From: Streptomyces longhuiensis
GTDB lineage: Bacteria; Actinomycetota; Actinomycetes; Streptomycetales; Streptomycetaceae
NCBI RefSeq assembly: GCF_020616555.1
Contig: NZ_CP085173.1
Location: 7,952,001 to 8,016,000, forward strand
DNA length: 64,000 bases
Direction: 5' to 3'
Shown here: positions 45,986 to 54,784 of the stretch, piece after piece
Position numbering within the stretch: position 1 is the stretch's first letter
How the letters are laid out: each line of letters opens with the position of its first letter
Notes under the pieces: generated by a model
Told to the model about the DNA's origin: nothing
Seen by the model: the letters and a program-made list of their open reading frames with translations, nothing else
The model's database searches: none
Made by a program: the position numbers and the translations under genes

Positions 45986-47766
45986 CCTTCAACGGCCGAC
46001 TCTCGGCCACCGGCGCACTTGTCGCCGTGCTCGTGTTCGTGGTGCTCGGCCAGGTCGTCGGTGAATACGACGTCAGCCTGCTCACCGTCGCCTTCATCTA
46101 CGGCATATCCGCCGTCAGCCTCGACCTCGTCTGGGGTTACGTCGGCGCGCCCGACCTAGGACACGGCCTGTGGTTCGGCATCGGCGCCCTCACGGTGGGT
46201 GCCATGACCACGACGACCGACAGCACCGGTCTAGTCATCTCGGTACAGGACGAGCCCTGGCGCTACGCCGTTTCCCTGCTCCTCGGCATCGCCATCGCCG
46301 CCGCGGTCGCCGGCGTGGTGGGGCGCTTCGCCTTCTCGGCCAAGGGATCCCCGTTCTACATCGCGGTCGTCACCCTGGCCCTGACCACCGCTGCCACCAC
46401 GCTCTACTCACAATTCCCCACCGTCACCGGTGGCGAGAACGGACTGTTCGGCTTCAACCCCCTCACGATCACCACCCGCGCCTGGTACTACCTCACCCTG
46501 GCGGCGCTCGTGCTGGTCACCGCGGGTGCGCTCATCCTGGTCCGCAGCGATGTCGGCCTGCTGCTCCGGGCAGTCAGAGACAACGAGGTTCGCACCCGCT
46601 ACCTCGGCTACAGCGTGGAGAACGTCAAGACCGTGACGTTCATGGGCGGCGCGGGCCTGGCCGCCTTCGCGGGTGGGCTGATGGCGCTCGCCACCGGACT
46701 GGTGGCCGCCGACCTCTTCACCTTCCTGTTCGCCACGCAGATGATGGTGTGGGTGGCGGTCGGCGGACGCGCCACCATCATCGGCCCGGTGATCGGTGCC
46801 ATCGGCCTGCAACTGCTCGGAGCGCGCCTGTCGGGGAGCTTCCCCACGCAGTGGTCGCTGATCCAGGGCCTGCTGTTCGTGCTCGTCGTGGTGTTCACGC
46901 CCAGCGGCATCCTGCCGCCGCTCACCCGCGCGTTCGGTCGGCTGCTGAGACGAGATGCCCGGGCCGACGAGCGCGAGATCGTCCCCGAGACCACCGCACC
47001 CCCACCGCTCCCGGACAAGTCACCCGTCATCTCGGTTTCCGGTCTGGAGTTCGGATACGGGAGCCTTCAGGTGCTGCGTGGTGTGGACCTGAAAGTGCAG
47101 CGGGGCGAACTGCTCTGTGTCGTCGGCCCGAACGGAGCCGGCAAGTCGACGCTGGTGTCCGTGCTCGCCGATGGCAACCTGTCCGCCAGGGGCACCGTGC
47201 ACTACGACCTCGGCGCACACACTGTGGACCGCCGTCCCCCGGCCCACCGCCTCGCGCGCCGGGGAGTGAGCCGCAAGTTCCAGTCGCCGCAGCTGTTCGA
47301 AAGCCTTTCGGCGGCCGAGACGGTCCTGCTCGCCCGCAAGGCAGGCAGACTGCCTTCCTTCTGGCGACGGAGCCGACGCATCCCCACCTCTCCAGCGGTG
47401 CTCGACGTTCTTGAGGCCATGGGCCTGCAGGGGCGGGACCACGAGAAGAGCACGTCGCTGGCACACGGGCTCAAACAGGGACTGGAGATCGCAGCCTCGG
47501 TTGCCTCCCGCCCCCAGGTGCTGCTGCTCGACGAACCCACCGCCGGGCTCACCCACAACGAACGGGCCGTCGTGGGAACGGTGTTGCAACGCCTCGCAAG
47601 GGGAGGTATGACGATCATCCTCATCGAGCACGACCTGGACTTCGTCAACCGGATCGCCGACCGTGTTGTCGTCCTGCACGAGGGCCGGATCATCGAGGAC
47701 GGCACTCCCGCCGAGGTCAGCAACTCCGATGTGGTCCGTGAGGCCTACCTCGGGACGGTGGCGTGA
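45970..47766 (+). CDS. Fused ABC permease-ATPase (LivM-LivG)
   Basis: 598 residues. Residues 1-320 form a LivM-type permease (VSLDLVWGYVGAPDLGHGLWFGIGA, RAVRDNEVRTRYLGYSVENVKTVTFMGGAGLAAFAGGLMA). After a short linker, about 350-598 form a LivG ATPase with Walker A GPNGAGKS, Walker B VLLLDEPTAGL, and IEHDLDFVNRIADRVVVLHEG. The signature region reads SLAHGLKQGLEIA, typical of LivG proteins. Normally these are separate proteins; the fusion fixes one permease to one ATPase. Confidence 0.9.
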   Translation: MASRLTFNGRLSATGALVAVLVFVVLGQVVGEYDVSLLTVAFIYGISAVSLDLVWGYVGAPDLGHGLWFGIGALTVGAMTTTTDSTGLVISVQDEPWRYAVSLLLGIAIAAAVAGVVGRFAFSAKGSPFYIAVVTLALTTAATTLYSQFPTVTGGENGLFGFNPLTITTRAWYYLTLAALVLVTAGALILVRSDVGLLLRAVRDNEVRTRYLGYSVENVKTVTFMGGAGLAAFAGGLMALATGLVAADLFTFLFATQMMVWVAVGGRATIIGPVIGAIGLQLLGARLSGSFPTQWSLIQGLLFVLVVVFTPSGILPPLTRAFGRLLRRDARADEREIVPETTAPPPLPDKSPVISVSGLEFGYGSLQVLRGVDLKVQRGELLCVVGPNGAGKSTLVSVLADGNLSARGTVHYDLGAHTVDRRPPAHRLARRGVSRKFQSPQLFESLSAAETVLLARKAGRLPSFWRRSRRIPTSPAVLDVLEAMGLQGRDHEKSTSLAHGLKQGLEIAASVASRPQVLLLDEPTAGLTHNERAVVGTVLQRLARGGMTIILIEHDLDFVNRIADRVVVLHEGRIIEDGTPAEVSNSDVVREAYLGTVA

Positions 47767-48458
47767 TGAAGCTGACGGCACAGGGCATCGAATCCGGCTA
47801 CGGATCCGCCACCGTCCTGAGGGGGGTGGACCTCACCGTGGGTGACGGCGAGGCCGTCGGAGTCGTCGGCCGCAACGGCATGGGCAAGACAACGCTGCTC
47901 GAGACGCTCCTCGGCTTCATCCGGCCGACCGCGGGCACCGTGCATCTCGGCGGGGAGGACATCACCGGCCGGCTGCCGGAACGGACCGTGGGCCGAGGCG
48001 TGGCCTATGGCCCGCAGGACGAGCCGGTGTTCGCGGCGCTGAGCGTCGAGGAGAACATCGTCGCCGCCAAGGCCGGGCGCATCGACCTCAAGCGGCGATC
48101 GACCGTCCTCGAACTCTTCCCTGTCCTGGGCACCCGTCTGCGTCAGCGCGCCGGCACCCTGTCCGGGGGCGAGCAGAAGATGCTCGTTCTTGCCCGCGCC
48201 CTGCTTGCCGACCCCACGCTCATCGTCCTGGACGAGATCACCGCGGGCCTGCAGCCGTCGATGGTGGACACCGTGGTCAGCGCCCTGCGCTGGGAACGCC
48301 AGGAACGCGGCACCGGCATCCTGCTCGTCGAGCAGAACATCGACGCGACCCTGGGAGTGTGCGACCGGGTCGCGGTCATGAAGCTCGGCCGCCTGGTGGC
48401 CGAGGAACCCGCCGCAGAGGAGGCTCGGGAGCACTTGCTTCGCCTGCTGGCACCGTGA
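47766..48458 (+). CDS. ABC transporter ATPase (LivF-type)
   Basis: 230 residues. Walker A GRNGMGKT, Q-loop YGPQDEPVFAALSVEENI, signature LSGGEQKMLVLARALL, Walker B LIVLDEITAGLQP, H-loop replaced by Gln in LLVEQNIDATLG as usual for LivF. ATG overlaps the preceding stop (TGATG). Second ATPase of the importer. Confidence 0.9.
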   Translation: MKLTAQGIESGYGSATVLRGVDLTVGDGEAVGVVGRNGMGKTTLLETLLGFIRPTAGTVHLGGEDITGRLPERTVGRGVAYGPQDEPVFAALSVEENIVAAKAGRIDLKRRSTVLELFPVLGTRLRQRAGTLSGGEQKMLVLARALLADPTLIVLDEITAGLQPSMVDTVVSALRWERQERGTGILLVEQNIDATLGVCDRVAVMKLGRLVAEEPAAEEAREHLLRLLAP

Positions 48459-48776
48459 CGTGCAGGCATGGCACGGCCATCTGCAGTGCCGGGGAGGTGC
48501 CGGCACTGCTCCGTCGTCGCGCGGCGTCCGAATGACCTGTCCCCTTCCCGTACCACCGGCGACCTGAGCCGCTGCTGGCCCGCGAGTCCCCGAACCGGCT
48601 CCACGGATGACGTTCGATGGAGTGCGGCCTGATCCACCGCCGTGCGTCCGACAGCGCCGCGCACTCCGGGACACCCGACGGCTCGGCCCCTCAGCCGGGA
48701 CTGCCGTGCCGCGTGTCGGGTCGGAGCCCTGCCCCGACCCGTCTGATTCCGCACCAACCTGTCCTCAAGGAGGACC
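48459..48776. other. Intergenic with terminator
   Basis: 318 bp between the importer operon and the second P450 gene. Contains the hairpin at 48483-48509 and AAGGAGG just before the P450 start. No gene. Confidence 0.6.
48483..48509 (+). terminator. Hairpin terminator of the importer operon
   Basis: GCAGTGCCGG (48483-48492) pairs perfectly with CCGGCACTGC (48500-48509) around a 7-nt loop, 25 nt after the LivF stop. No T-run. Confidence 0.65.
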
Positions 48777-50006
48777 GTGAACCACAGCCCCCGCAACAAC
48801 CGTTCAAGCGCCGACGAGAGCCGCCGCGACGCCCACGACTTCGATCCCGTGCGGCCAGGCGAGACCTTCACCAGCGCCCACGAGGAGTTCGCCGGACTGC
48901 GGGCCCGCTGCCCGATCGCCCGCAGCCAGGAGTACGGCGGGTTCTGGGCGCTGCTGGGCTACGACGACGTGCTCTCGGTGATCACGGACATCGAGCACTT
49001 CACGACGTCACAACAGAACGCAATACCGAAGTTCGCGTTCACCGGGGTGCGGCCACCGCTGCATCTCGACCCGCCGGACCACATGGCGTACCGGCGCGTC
49101 ATCAACAAGTTCTTCACCCCGCCGAAGATGCGTGACCTTGCCCCCAAGGTCCGCTCCGCAGCAGTCGAACTCCTCGCCCCGCTCATCGACCGGGGCTGGA
49201 CGGACGTGTGCAAGGACTACGCGCACCAGTTCCCCGCCCACGTCTTCGCCCACTTCTTCAACCTGTCCGTCGAGACCTCGACCCTGATCAAGCAAGTCAG
49301 CGGCACCTACGTCGACGCCATCCAGGTCCTCGACCACGAGACGGTGAAGAAGCTCAGCCGACGGCTGTACGAGATCGCCCAGTCAGTCATCGACGAGCGA
49401 CGGGCCCATCCGCACGATCCCGAAGAGGATCTCACCGCTGCGCTGCTCGCCGCCGAATACCAGGGCGCGCCACTGCCCGCCGACATGGTGCTCGGCTGCG
49501 TCCGGCAGCTCATCGTCACCGGGATGGTGGCGCCCAGTGTCTTCATCGGCAACATGTTCGTGCACCTGAGCCAAGACCAGGAGCTGCAGGATCACCTGCG
49601 CGACCGGCCGGAGGACATTCCCGCCGCGGTGGAGGAGTTCCTTCGGCTCTATTCGCCCTACCGGGGCATGGCCCGCACAGCGCGTGAGGACGTGAGGCTG
49701 GGCGGGCAGCTCATTCGCAAGGACGACCCCGTGGCGCTCGTCTACACCTCGGCGAACCGGGACCACCGAGTGTTCCCCGACGGGGACGCCTTCGTCCTGC
49801 ACCGGCCCAACATCGCCAGGCACATCTCTTTCGGCCGAGGCACGCACAGCTGCCCCGGAGCGCCCCTCGCCCGGATGATGATGATCACGACACTGGAAGA
49901 GGCCCTCACTCGCTGCGCCGGCTTCCAACTCGCCGGATCTCCCGAAATGGCCATATGGGCCGAGTGGGGTACCCGTTCCGTTCCGCTGGATTTCGTCCGC
50001 GCCTGA
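48777..50006 (+). CDS. Cytochrome P450 with atypical I-helix, second copy
   Basis: 409 residues from GTG 48777 with AAGGAGG 3 nt upstream. ExxR (EEFLRLYSPYRGMAR) and heme loop (FGRGTHSCPGAPLAR) are present. The I-helix reads VTGMVAPSVFIG where most bacterial P450s have A-G-x-D/E-T-T, the same change as in the P450 at 37328. The two proteins are paralogues throughout. A paired or sequential oxidation of the imported compound is possible. Confidence 0.87.
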   Translation: MNHSPRNNRSSADESRRDAHDFDPVRPGETFTSAHEEFAGLRARCPIARSQEYGGFWALLGYDDVLSVITDIEHFTTSQQNAIPKFAFTGVRPPLHLDPPDHMAYRRVINKFFTPPKMRDLAPKVRSAAVELLAPLIDRGWTDVCKDYAHQFPAHVFAHFFNLSVETSTLIKQVSGTYVDAIQVLDHETVKKLSRRLYEIAQSVIDERRAHPHDPEEDLTAALLAAEYQGAPLPADMVLGCVRQLIVTGMVAPSVFIGNMFVHLSQDQELQDHLRDRPEDIPAAVEEFLRLYSPYRGMARTAREDVRLGGQLIRKDDPVALVYTSANRDHRVFPDGDAFVLHRPNIARHISFGRGTHSCPGAPLARMMMITTLEEALTRCAGFQLAGSPEMAIWAEWGTRSVPLDFVRA

Positions 50007-50254
50007 GCCCGGATCCACCGGCTGATCTGGGGGTGGGAATTTCGAGGTTGTGAGGGACGTGTCGGGAGCGCGTCGCGGATTCCGGCATGGGGTGGGCTGG
50101 TCTGCCCAGCTCTTCCACTTGTCCTTGTGGGGCTCGCCCTTTCGAACCCGGAACGGTTCAGTGATCAGCAACGCCGCCAGTCGGTGCAACCGGCCCATTG
50201 TCCGAGGGCGACCTCAATGCGCCGTTGACCGCGGACGGCCGCGCGGCAGCGGCC

Positions 50255-50698
50255 TCAATCTGATCCGGGGGAGGGTGGCTGGCCCCACTGCGCCTCCAGC
50301 GCCGTCCGCAGGGCATCGACCGCCCCCCGGCCGATCCGTTCGGCGAGCTGCTCTTCCAGCCGTTCAAGGATGACGCCGGCCTGGCGGTGCGCGCGTTCCC
50401 CATCCGGGGTACGCCGGATCAGGCGCTGCCGGGCGGAGGCGGGGTCGGGAACCTGTTCGAGCAGTCCGGCGGCGATCAGGCCGTGCACGGCCTGGTGTGC
50501 GGTCTGCCGGGTCACGCCCATGCGCCGCGCCAGCTCCGAGACCGTGGTGCCCTCGTCGTCCAGTACGGCGAAGAGCTGCGCCTGTGTCGGGGACACCGGC
50601 GTGGCGCCGCCCGCTTCCATGGCCGCCAGCAGCCCTTCTTCGAACCAGCGCCGGGCGTCACCGAGCAGTTGGGGGAGGTTGCGGTGGGTGGATTGCAT
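50255..50698 (-). CDS. MarR-family regulator of queD
   Basis: 147 residues from ATG 50698. Winged helix LFAVLDDEGTTVSELARRMGVTRQTAHQAVHGLIAAGLLEQVPDPASARQRLIRRTPDG. Divergent from queD with a perfect 19-bp palindrome in the 113-bp gap, a likely binding site for this protein. Regulators of flavonoid dioxygenases in other bacteria are released by flavonols; the same is inferred. Confidence 0.82.
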   Translation of the reverse strand: MQSTHRNLPQLLGDARRWFEEGLLAAMEAGGATPVSPTQAQLFAVLDDEGTTVSELARRMGVTRQTAHQAVHGLIAAGLLEQVPDPASARQRLIRRTPDGERAHRQAGVILERLEEQLAERIGRGAVDALRTALEAQWGQPPSPGSD

Positions 50699-50763
50699 GT
50701 GTTCCTCACGGCGACAGGGGGCGGGGGCCGGGCTCGCCTCAGGGTTGCCCACCGACATTTTCC

Positions 50764-50782
50764 ATGTCAGGCTACCTGACAT
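50764..50782. promoter_or_regulatory. 19-bp palindromic operator before queD
   Basis: ATGTCAGG CTA CCTGACAT: two perfect 8-bp arms with a 3-bp centre, 29 nt before the queD ATG. It fits MarR half-site spacing. Confidence 0.75.
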
Positions 50783-50811
50783 TCCTGGCGGCAGCCGATC
50801 GGAGGAGACCC

Positions 50812-51369
50812 ATGACCATCGAGTACGCCACCCGATACCGGCGGGCCTCGCGCATATCCGCCGAGGTGGGCAAGCCCTACTTCATCGAGAAGGGCGAGGG
50901 CGACCGCGCCCACCTGTTCGGCGACCTGGTCACCATCTACGCGGGCGGTGAGCAGACCGAGAACACCTTCAACTTCTTCACCGTCGAAGGCCCCAAGGGC
51001 GACCTCATCCCGGCCCACCTGCACTCGGACACCCATGAGGTCTTCTACATCGCCGCCGGCGCGGTCCGGCTGTTCGTCGAGGACACGGAGGGCAACCAGC
51101 AGGAGAAGCTGCTCACCCCCGGCGACTTCGGCTTCGTGCCCAAGAACTGCCCGCACTCCTACCGTATGGAGCGCCACCACAGCCAGGTCGTCGGCGTCGC
51201 CGCCGGCCCCGGGGGCACTTTCGAGCGGTTCTTCGAAAACCTCGGCGCCCCCGCCGAGCAACTCGGCCTGCCCACCGAGCCGGTCATCCCGGAACCCGGC
51301 AAGTTCGTGAGCATCCCCGAGCAGTACGACGTGCGTTTCCTGCCGGACCACCAGTGGCGGATCCGATGA
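50812..51369 (+). CDS. queD: Quercetin 2,3-dioxygenase
   Basis: 185 residues, monocupin, near identical in plan to the nickel/cobalt quercetinase QueD of Streptomyces sp. FLA. Metal ligands H69, H71 and E76 lie in IPAHLHSDTHEVFY, and H115 in PKNCPHSYRME. The motif YAGGEQTENTFNFFTVEGPKGDLIPAH and the C-terminal YDVRFLPDHQW agree. It opens the flavonol C-ring, releasing CO and a depside. GGAGGAG precedes the ATG; the stop overlaps the hydrolase start. Confidence 0.9.
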   Translation: MTIEYATRYRRASRISAEVGKPYFIEKGEGDRAHLFGDLVTIYAGGEQTENTFNFFTVEGPKGDLIPAHLHSDTHEVFYIAAGAVRLFVEDTEGNQQEKLLTPGDFGFVPKNCPHSYRMERHHSQVVGVAAGPGGTFERFFENLGAPAEQLGLPTEPVIPEPGKFVSIPEQYDVRFLPDHQWRIR

Positions 51370-52376
51370 CGGCAGCCGAAACCTCGGTGCGGGAACGGAT
51401 CGTCGCGCCCCACCCGGACCGCTCCCCCTTGCCGCCCGCCGATGAGAGGGAGCCCGGCGTACGCGAGATGCGCGGCGTGCCCTACGGCGTCGTCGAGGGC
51501 AGCCGTCCGCTGGAGCTGGACCTGTGGTTGCCAAAGGCCGACCAGGCGGGGCCTGTTCCGCTGGTGCTGTTCGTGCACGGCGGCGCCTGGCGCCGGGGAC
51601 GACGCGATGACATGGGCCCGTGCATGCGTTCCTGGATCCCGGGGCCTTTCGCGCGCATCGCGTCTGCGGGCTTCGCCGTGGCCTGTGCCGACTACCGGCT
51701 CAGCGGCGAGGCCACGTTCCCGGGCGCGCTCGACGACCTGCGCGCCGCGCTGCGCTGGCTCACCCTGCGCTCCGCGGAACTGGACATCGACACTGAACGG
51801 ACGGTGGTGTGGGGAGAGTCCGCCGGCGGACACCTCGCCTCACTCCTCGCCCTGACACACACCGACCCGTCACCGGCCGGTGCGGTGATCTGGTACGCCC
51901 CGAGCGACCTGACCACTGCACGGGGCTGCTTCGCTCCCGAAGACGCCGCCACGCCCGAGGCCCTGATGCTCGGCGCGGCCCCGGCCACGGTCCCGCAGCG
52001 CGCCCGCGCGGCCAGCCCTCTCGCCCAGGTCCGCCCCGGTGCGCCACCGTTCCTTCTCGTTCACGGCGACGAGGACACCTTGGTGGCCTGCTCCCACAGC
52101 GAATCCCTCGCCGGGGCGCTGGAGCAGGCCGGGGTGCCGGCCCGGCTGTGGAAGGTCACGGGCGCCGACCACGGCTGGCACCGGCTGCCTGATGCCCAAG
52201 TCGAGGAAATCTTCAACCGATCCCTGGCCTTCGCTCGCCACCTCGTCACCTCGTCACCTCGTCACCGGGAGGGTGAGTGGAGTGTGAAGGCCAAGGGCTG
52301 TCTCGTAAATGATCTCCGGTGCGGTCGGGGTGTGCTCGGTGGCGGTGGTGACCGCTCGCCTGTCACGCGAGGTTGA
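51366..52376 (+). CDS. Alpha/beta hydrolase, likely depside/ester hydrolase
   Basis: 336 residues by the open frame; homology ends near 300. Oxyanion-hole HGGAWRRGRRDD, nucleophile elbow GESAGG, acid in VHGDEDTLV, His in GADHGWH. ATGA overlap with queD indicates coupling. The enzyme could cleave the depside made by QueD into protocatechuic-type and trihydroxybenzoic acids; this is inferred from position. The last ~40 residues (from HLVTSSPRHREGEW) run through an 8-bp repeat into IS-derived DNA, so the natural C-terminus has probably been replaced. Confidence 0.75.
   Translation: MTAAETSVRERIVAPHPDRSPLPPADEREPGVREMRGVPYGVVEGSRPLELDLWLPKADQAGPVPLVLFVHGGAWRRGRRDDMGPCMRSWIPGPFARIASAGFAVACADYRLSGEATFPGALDDLRAALRWLTLRSAELDIDTERTVVWGESAGGHLASLLALTHTDPSPAGAVIWYAPSDLTTARGCFAPEDAATPEALMLGAAPATVPQRARAASPLAQVRPGAPPFLLVHGDEDTLVACSHSESLAGALEQAGVPARLWKVTGADHGWHRLPDAQVEEIFNRSLAFARHLVTSSPRHREGEWSVKAKGCLVNDLRCGRGVLGGGGDRSPVTRG
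52239..52262 (+). repeat. Three tandem copies of CACCTCGT
   Basis: Perfect 8-bp units at 52239, 52247 and 52255, at the junction of the hydrolase gene with transposon-derived DNA. Within the coding frame. Confidence 0.95.
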
Positions 52377-52575
52377 GGTTGTGCAGGCGGGCAATGCCGC
52401 GGTCGATCTGCCGCTGCAGAACGGCCAGTCGATGGCGCAGTGCCAGGATTTCGGCGTCCTTGTCGCGGTCGCCCATCGGCAGGAGCCGTATCAGGGTGAA
52501 CATACTCGTCAGGGCCGTGTACGGCAGTCGCAGCAGCACCGGACCATCCTGGCGGCGGCCGGAACCAGCTGGCAA
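52363..52575 (-). pseudogene. Internally deleted integrase-type transposase
   Basis: Reads [44 protein letters not shown], the family N-terminus, then ends in GIARLHNLNLA-stop. Only about 50 residues remain. Confidence 0.8.
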
Positions 52576-52679
52576 TCAGCCAGCAGGCCCCTGCCGTCAC
52601 TCCCGACTGGCAGGGACTCACGACAGCACTCACACGCAGCATGACCAGCACGGACGAGGTTACTGGCACCTACAGGGCT

Positions 52680-53040
52680 TGTAGCAGGCCGCTGACGCCA
52701 GAGAGATCCGGCCGCGGGAGGCGCCACGGACCCGCACGGCCCGGCGTGCATGCGCGAGGAGCCCAGGTGCGGGCCCGGTGCGGTGCCATCGAGACGGCGG
52801 CCTCGTCCTCGAAGGCGAGCCATGCCCCGAGCGCCGCCGCGGTGGCTTTGCCGCGGGCCGGGTCTCCTTCACCCATCCGGCCACCGCCGCCCGGTCTGCT
52901 CGGCCGCCCGCCGGGCCGGCTGCTCGCAGGACCAGCCGTGCCGCCGCAGCAGTTCCCACGCACTGACAACGACAGACCGAGTTCCTGCTGGATCAGCATC
53001 GCCAGCCAGGCCAGGGTCCATCTCTCGTCCGGCTATCCGT
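52680..53040 (-). pseudogene. IS630-like transposase fragment
   Basis: Pieces DERWTLAWLAMLIQQELGLSLSVRG, KATAAALGAWLAFEDEAAVSMAPHRARTWAPR and (shifted) SLASAACYKP are consecutive IS630 sequence around the second catalytic Asp/Glu region (FEDEA). At least two frameshifts. Confidence 0.8.
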
Positions 53041-53121
53041 GCGCCACTCTCTCCTTCAGCAACTCAGCTTCCAGGAAGGGGAATTGTGCTGCAGTGACCT
53101 CCGGTCGCTTGGCCGGGCGCG

Positions 53122-53223
53122 CCGGAACTGCACTGGACGTGGGGATACCCGCTCGCCGTCGCGCTGATGATCGGTTTCGGCGTTGGTCTCTGGGGCGTCT
53201 TCAAATGGCGCCGCTGGCTGTGA
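53122..53223 (+). pseudogene. C-terminal scrap of a CorA-type magnesium transporter
   Basis: PELHWTWGYPLAVALMIGFG...WGVFKWRRWL-stop matches the last 34 residues of CorA, including the loop after the GMN motif and the second membrane helix. Nothing of the rest is present; it was probably cut by the neighbouring transposon. Confidence 0.7.
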
Positions 53224-53256
53224 GCGGCTGTTCCGGAAGGAAGCGAGACAGGCCGC

Positions 53257-53907
53257 TCAGGCGCGGCTGGTGTCCCGTCGGTCGGGTGTGAGGAGGTAGG
53301 CGATGGCCATGTCGCTGAGCTCGTCCGCGTAGCGACTTTGTGCCGCCTCGCCGGTGGCCGGGTCGGGGCGTACGGAGTTGTGGAAGCAGGCGCCGAGGAC
53401 GGCTCGGGCCGCAGTGTCCAGCGCTGCCTCCGGATCGGAGCGACGGATCTCGTCCGCGTAAGGGGCTGCGGCTTCGAGCAGGAGTCGGTGGATCTCGGTG
53501 ATGGTGCGACCCCCACGGTCCGAGGGCTTGGCACCTCGCGCGCGCAGTAGTTCGGGGAAGAGGTTGCTGCTGTCGGCGAAGGACTGCAACAGGGTGTGCG
53601 CGTAGGCGTCCATGACGCCGGAGAGCGACGGCTGTGCCTTGCGGAGTTGCTCGGCCATGTACTCCTCGCGCCGGTCCAGCATCCGCTCCGTGAGGGCGTT
53701 GATCAGCTGCTCTTTGTCCTCGAAGCGGCGGTAGATCGTGCCGACCGAGACGCCGGCGCGTTCCGCGACGCCGGAGATCGTCATCTCCTCCAGGCCGGCT
53801 GAGGAGGCGATTTCCTCAGCCGCGCGCAGTACGCGGGCCAGCGTCGCGGCGCTGCGCGCCTGCTGGGGCTCCTTGTACGGCGCCGGGCGGTCGTGCTGGT
53901 CGGTCAT
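53257..53907 (-). CDS. TetR-family regulator
   Basis: 216 residues from ATG 53907. N-terminal HTH: ARSAATLARVLRAAEEIASSAGLEEMTISGVAERAGVSVGTIYRRFEDKEQLINAL. The C-terminal ligand domain is variable as usual. Divergent from the gene at 54025; a perfect 8-bp-arm palindrome lies between. Probably represses that gene. Confidence 0.88.
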   Translation of the reverse strand: MTDQHDRPAPYKEPQQARSAATLARVLRAAEEIASSAGLEEMTISGVAERAGVSVGTIYRRFEDKEQLINALTERMLDRREEYMAEQLRKAQPSLSGVMDAYAHTLLQSFADSSNLFPELLRARGAKPSDRGGRTITEIHRLLLEAAAPYADEIRRSDPEAALDTAARAVLGACFHNSVRPDPATGEAAQSRYADELSDMAIAYLLTPDRRDTSRA

Positions 53908-53945
53908 GTCCCGCATCGTATCGGCGGGGGTCCCCGCACGAACGG

Positions 53946-54004
53946 TTGACAAATGGTGGGCCTCTCTGCGTAACCTCGTAACGCGAATGTGAATTTACAT
54001 TCGC
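53946..54004. promoter_or_regulatory. Promoter and 22-bp palindrome between TetR and target
   Basis: TTGACA at 53946-53951 with TAACCT at 53971-53976 (19-bp spacing) can serve the gene at 54025. GCGAATGT (53983-53990) and ACATTCGC (53997-54004) form a perfect dyad just downstream of the -10, a good position for repression. Confidence 0.65.
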
Positions 54005-54024
54005 ATCATACTGGAGGTTCGACC

Positions 54025-54723
54025 ATGACCGACAAGCAGACTTCCCCGGCTGTGACCGTGACGCTCGAGTCGGGGCCCGTCGGCTCCGGGAGCATCGACG
54101 ACTTCGAGCTGTTCTACGCCCGCCGTGCCCTGGACCGCTTCAGGACGCGACTGGGCCGCCAGGGCCTGCTCGATCTGCTGGCCGCGGACATCGAGGAAGG
54201 CAACGCCTTCCTGCGGGAGTGCGCGCGCACCTCCGACGGTGCCTTCAACGCGGGCACGACGGTGCTCAAGGCACGTGGCCTGACCTCGGCCGAGTTCCTG
54301 ACCTGGATGGACGGGGCCTTCGCGAGCAGCGACGAGCGCCCGCTTCTCGCGGCGCACCCCGAGCACTACGCGATGGGCACCGACGACATCGGGGCGCGTG
54401 TGGTGGAGAGCATCGGCCCCCACGTGTGTTCCTTCTACATGGGCGGCTGGGGCACGGCCGCGTTGGCCTGGGCCGAGGACGCGGCCGAGCTCCTCCCGGA
54501 GTCGGAGTTTCCGCGCAAGATGTCCTCCAACCTTTTCCTGGAGGACGGCACCGTGGTCGGGCGGGCGCTGATCCAGTTCGGCGACACCGCCGACGGGTTC
54601 ACCGCGAACCTGACGGTCTACTTCCCCACGTCCTGCCCGAAGGACGTCCTGGACCACCACCTGCGGCACTACGCCGTCGAGTTCAGGAACTGGATCGTCG
54701 CCGCGGCAGCGGCCAACGCCTGA
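54025..54723 (+). CDS. Conserved-looking protein of unknown function
   Basis: 232 residues from ATG 54025 with GGAGG 7 nt upstream. Sequence: SIDDFELFYARRALDRFRTRLGRQGLLDLLAADIEEGNAFLRE, MDGAFASSDERPLLAAHPEHYAMG, HVCSFYMGGWGTAALAW, and later a beta-rich GTVVGRALIQFGDTADGFTANLTVYFPTSCP. No signal peptide. I cannot assign a family. The TetR neighbour and operator suggest an inducible function, perhaps towards a small toxic molecule. Confidence 0.7.
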   Translation: MTDKQTSPAVTVTLESGPVGSGSIDDFELFYARRALDRFRTRLGRQGLLDLLAADIEEGNAFLRECARTSDGAFNAGTTVLKARGLTSAEFLTWMDGAFASSDERPLLAAHPEHYAMGTDDIGARVVESIGPHVCSFYMGGWGTAALAWAEDAAELLPESEFPRKMSSNLFLEDGTVVGRALIQFGDTADGFTANLTVYFPTSCPKDVLDHHLRHYAVEFRNWIVAAAAANA

Positions 54724-54784
54724 CCGATGCGGGTGGCGCGCACCGGCGGTTGACGTCGTCGGCTGCCGGAACCGGTCGCGACGA

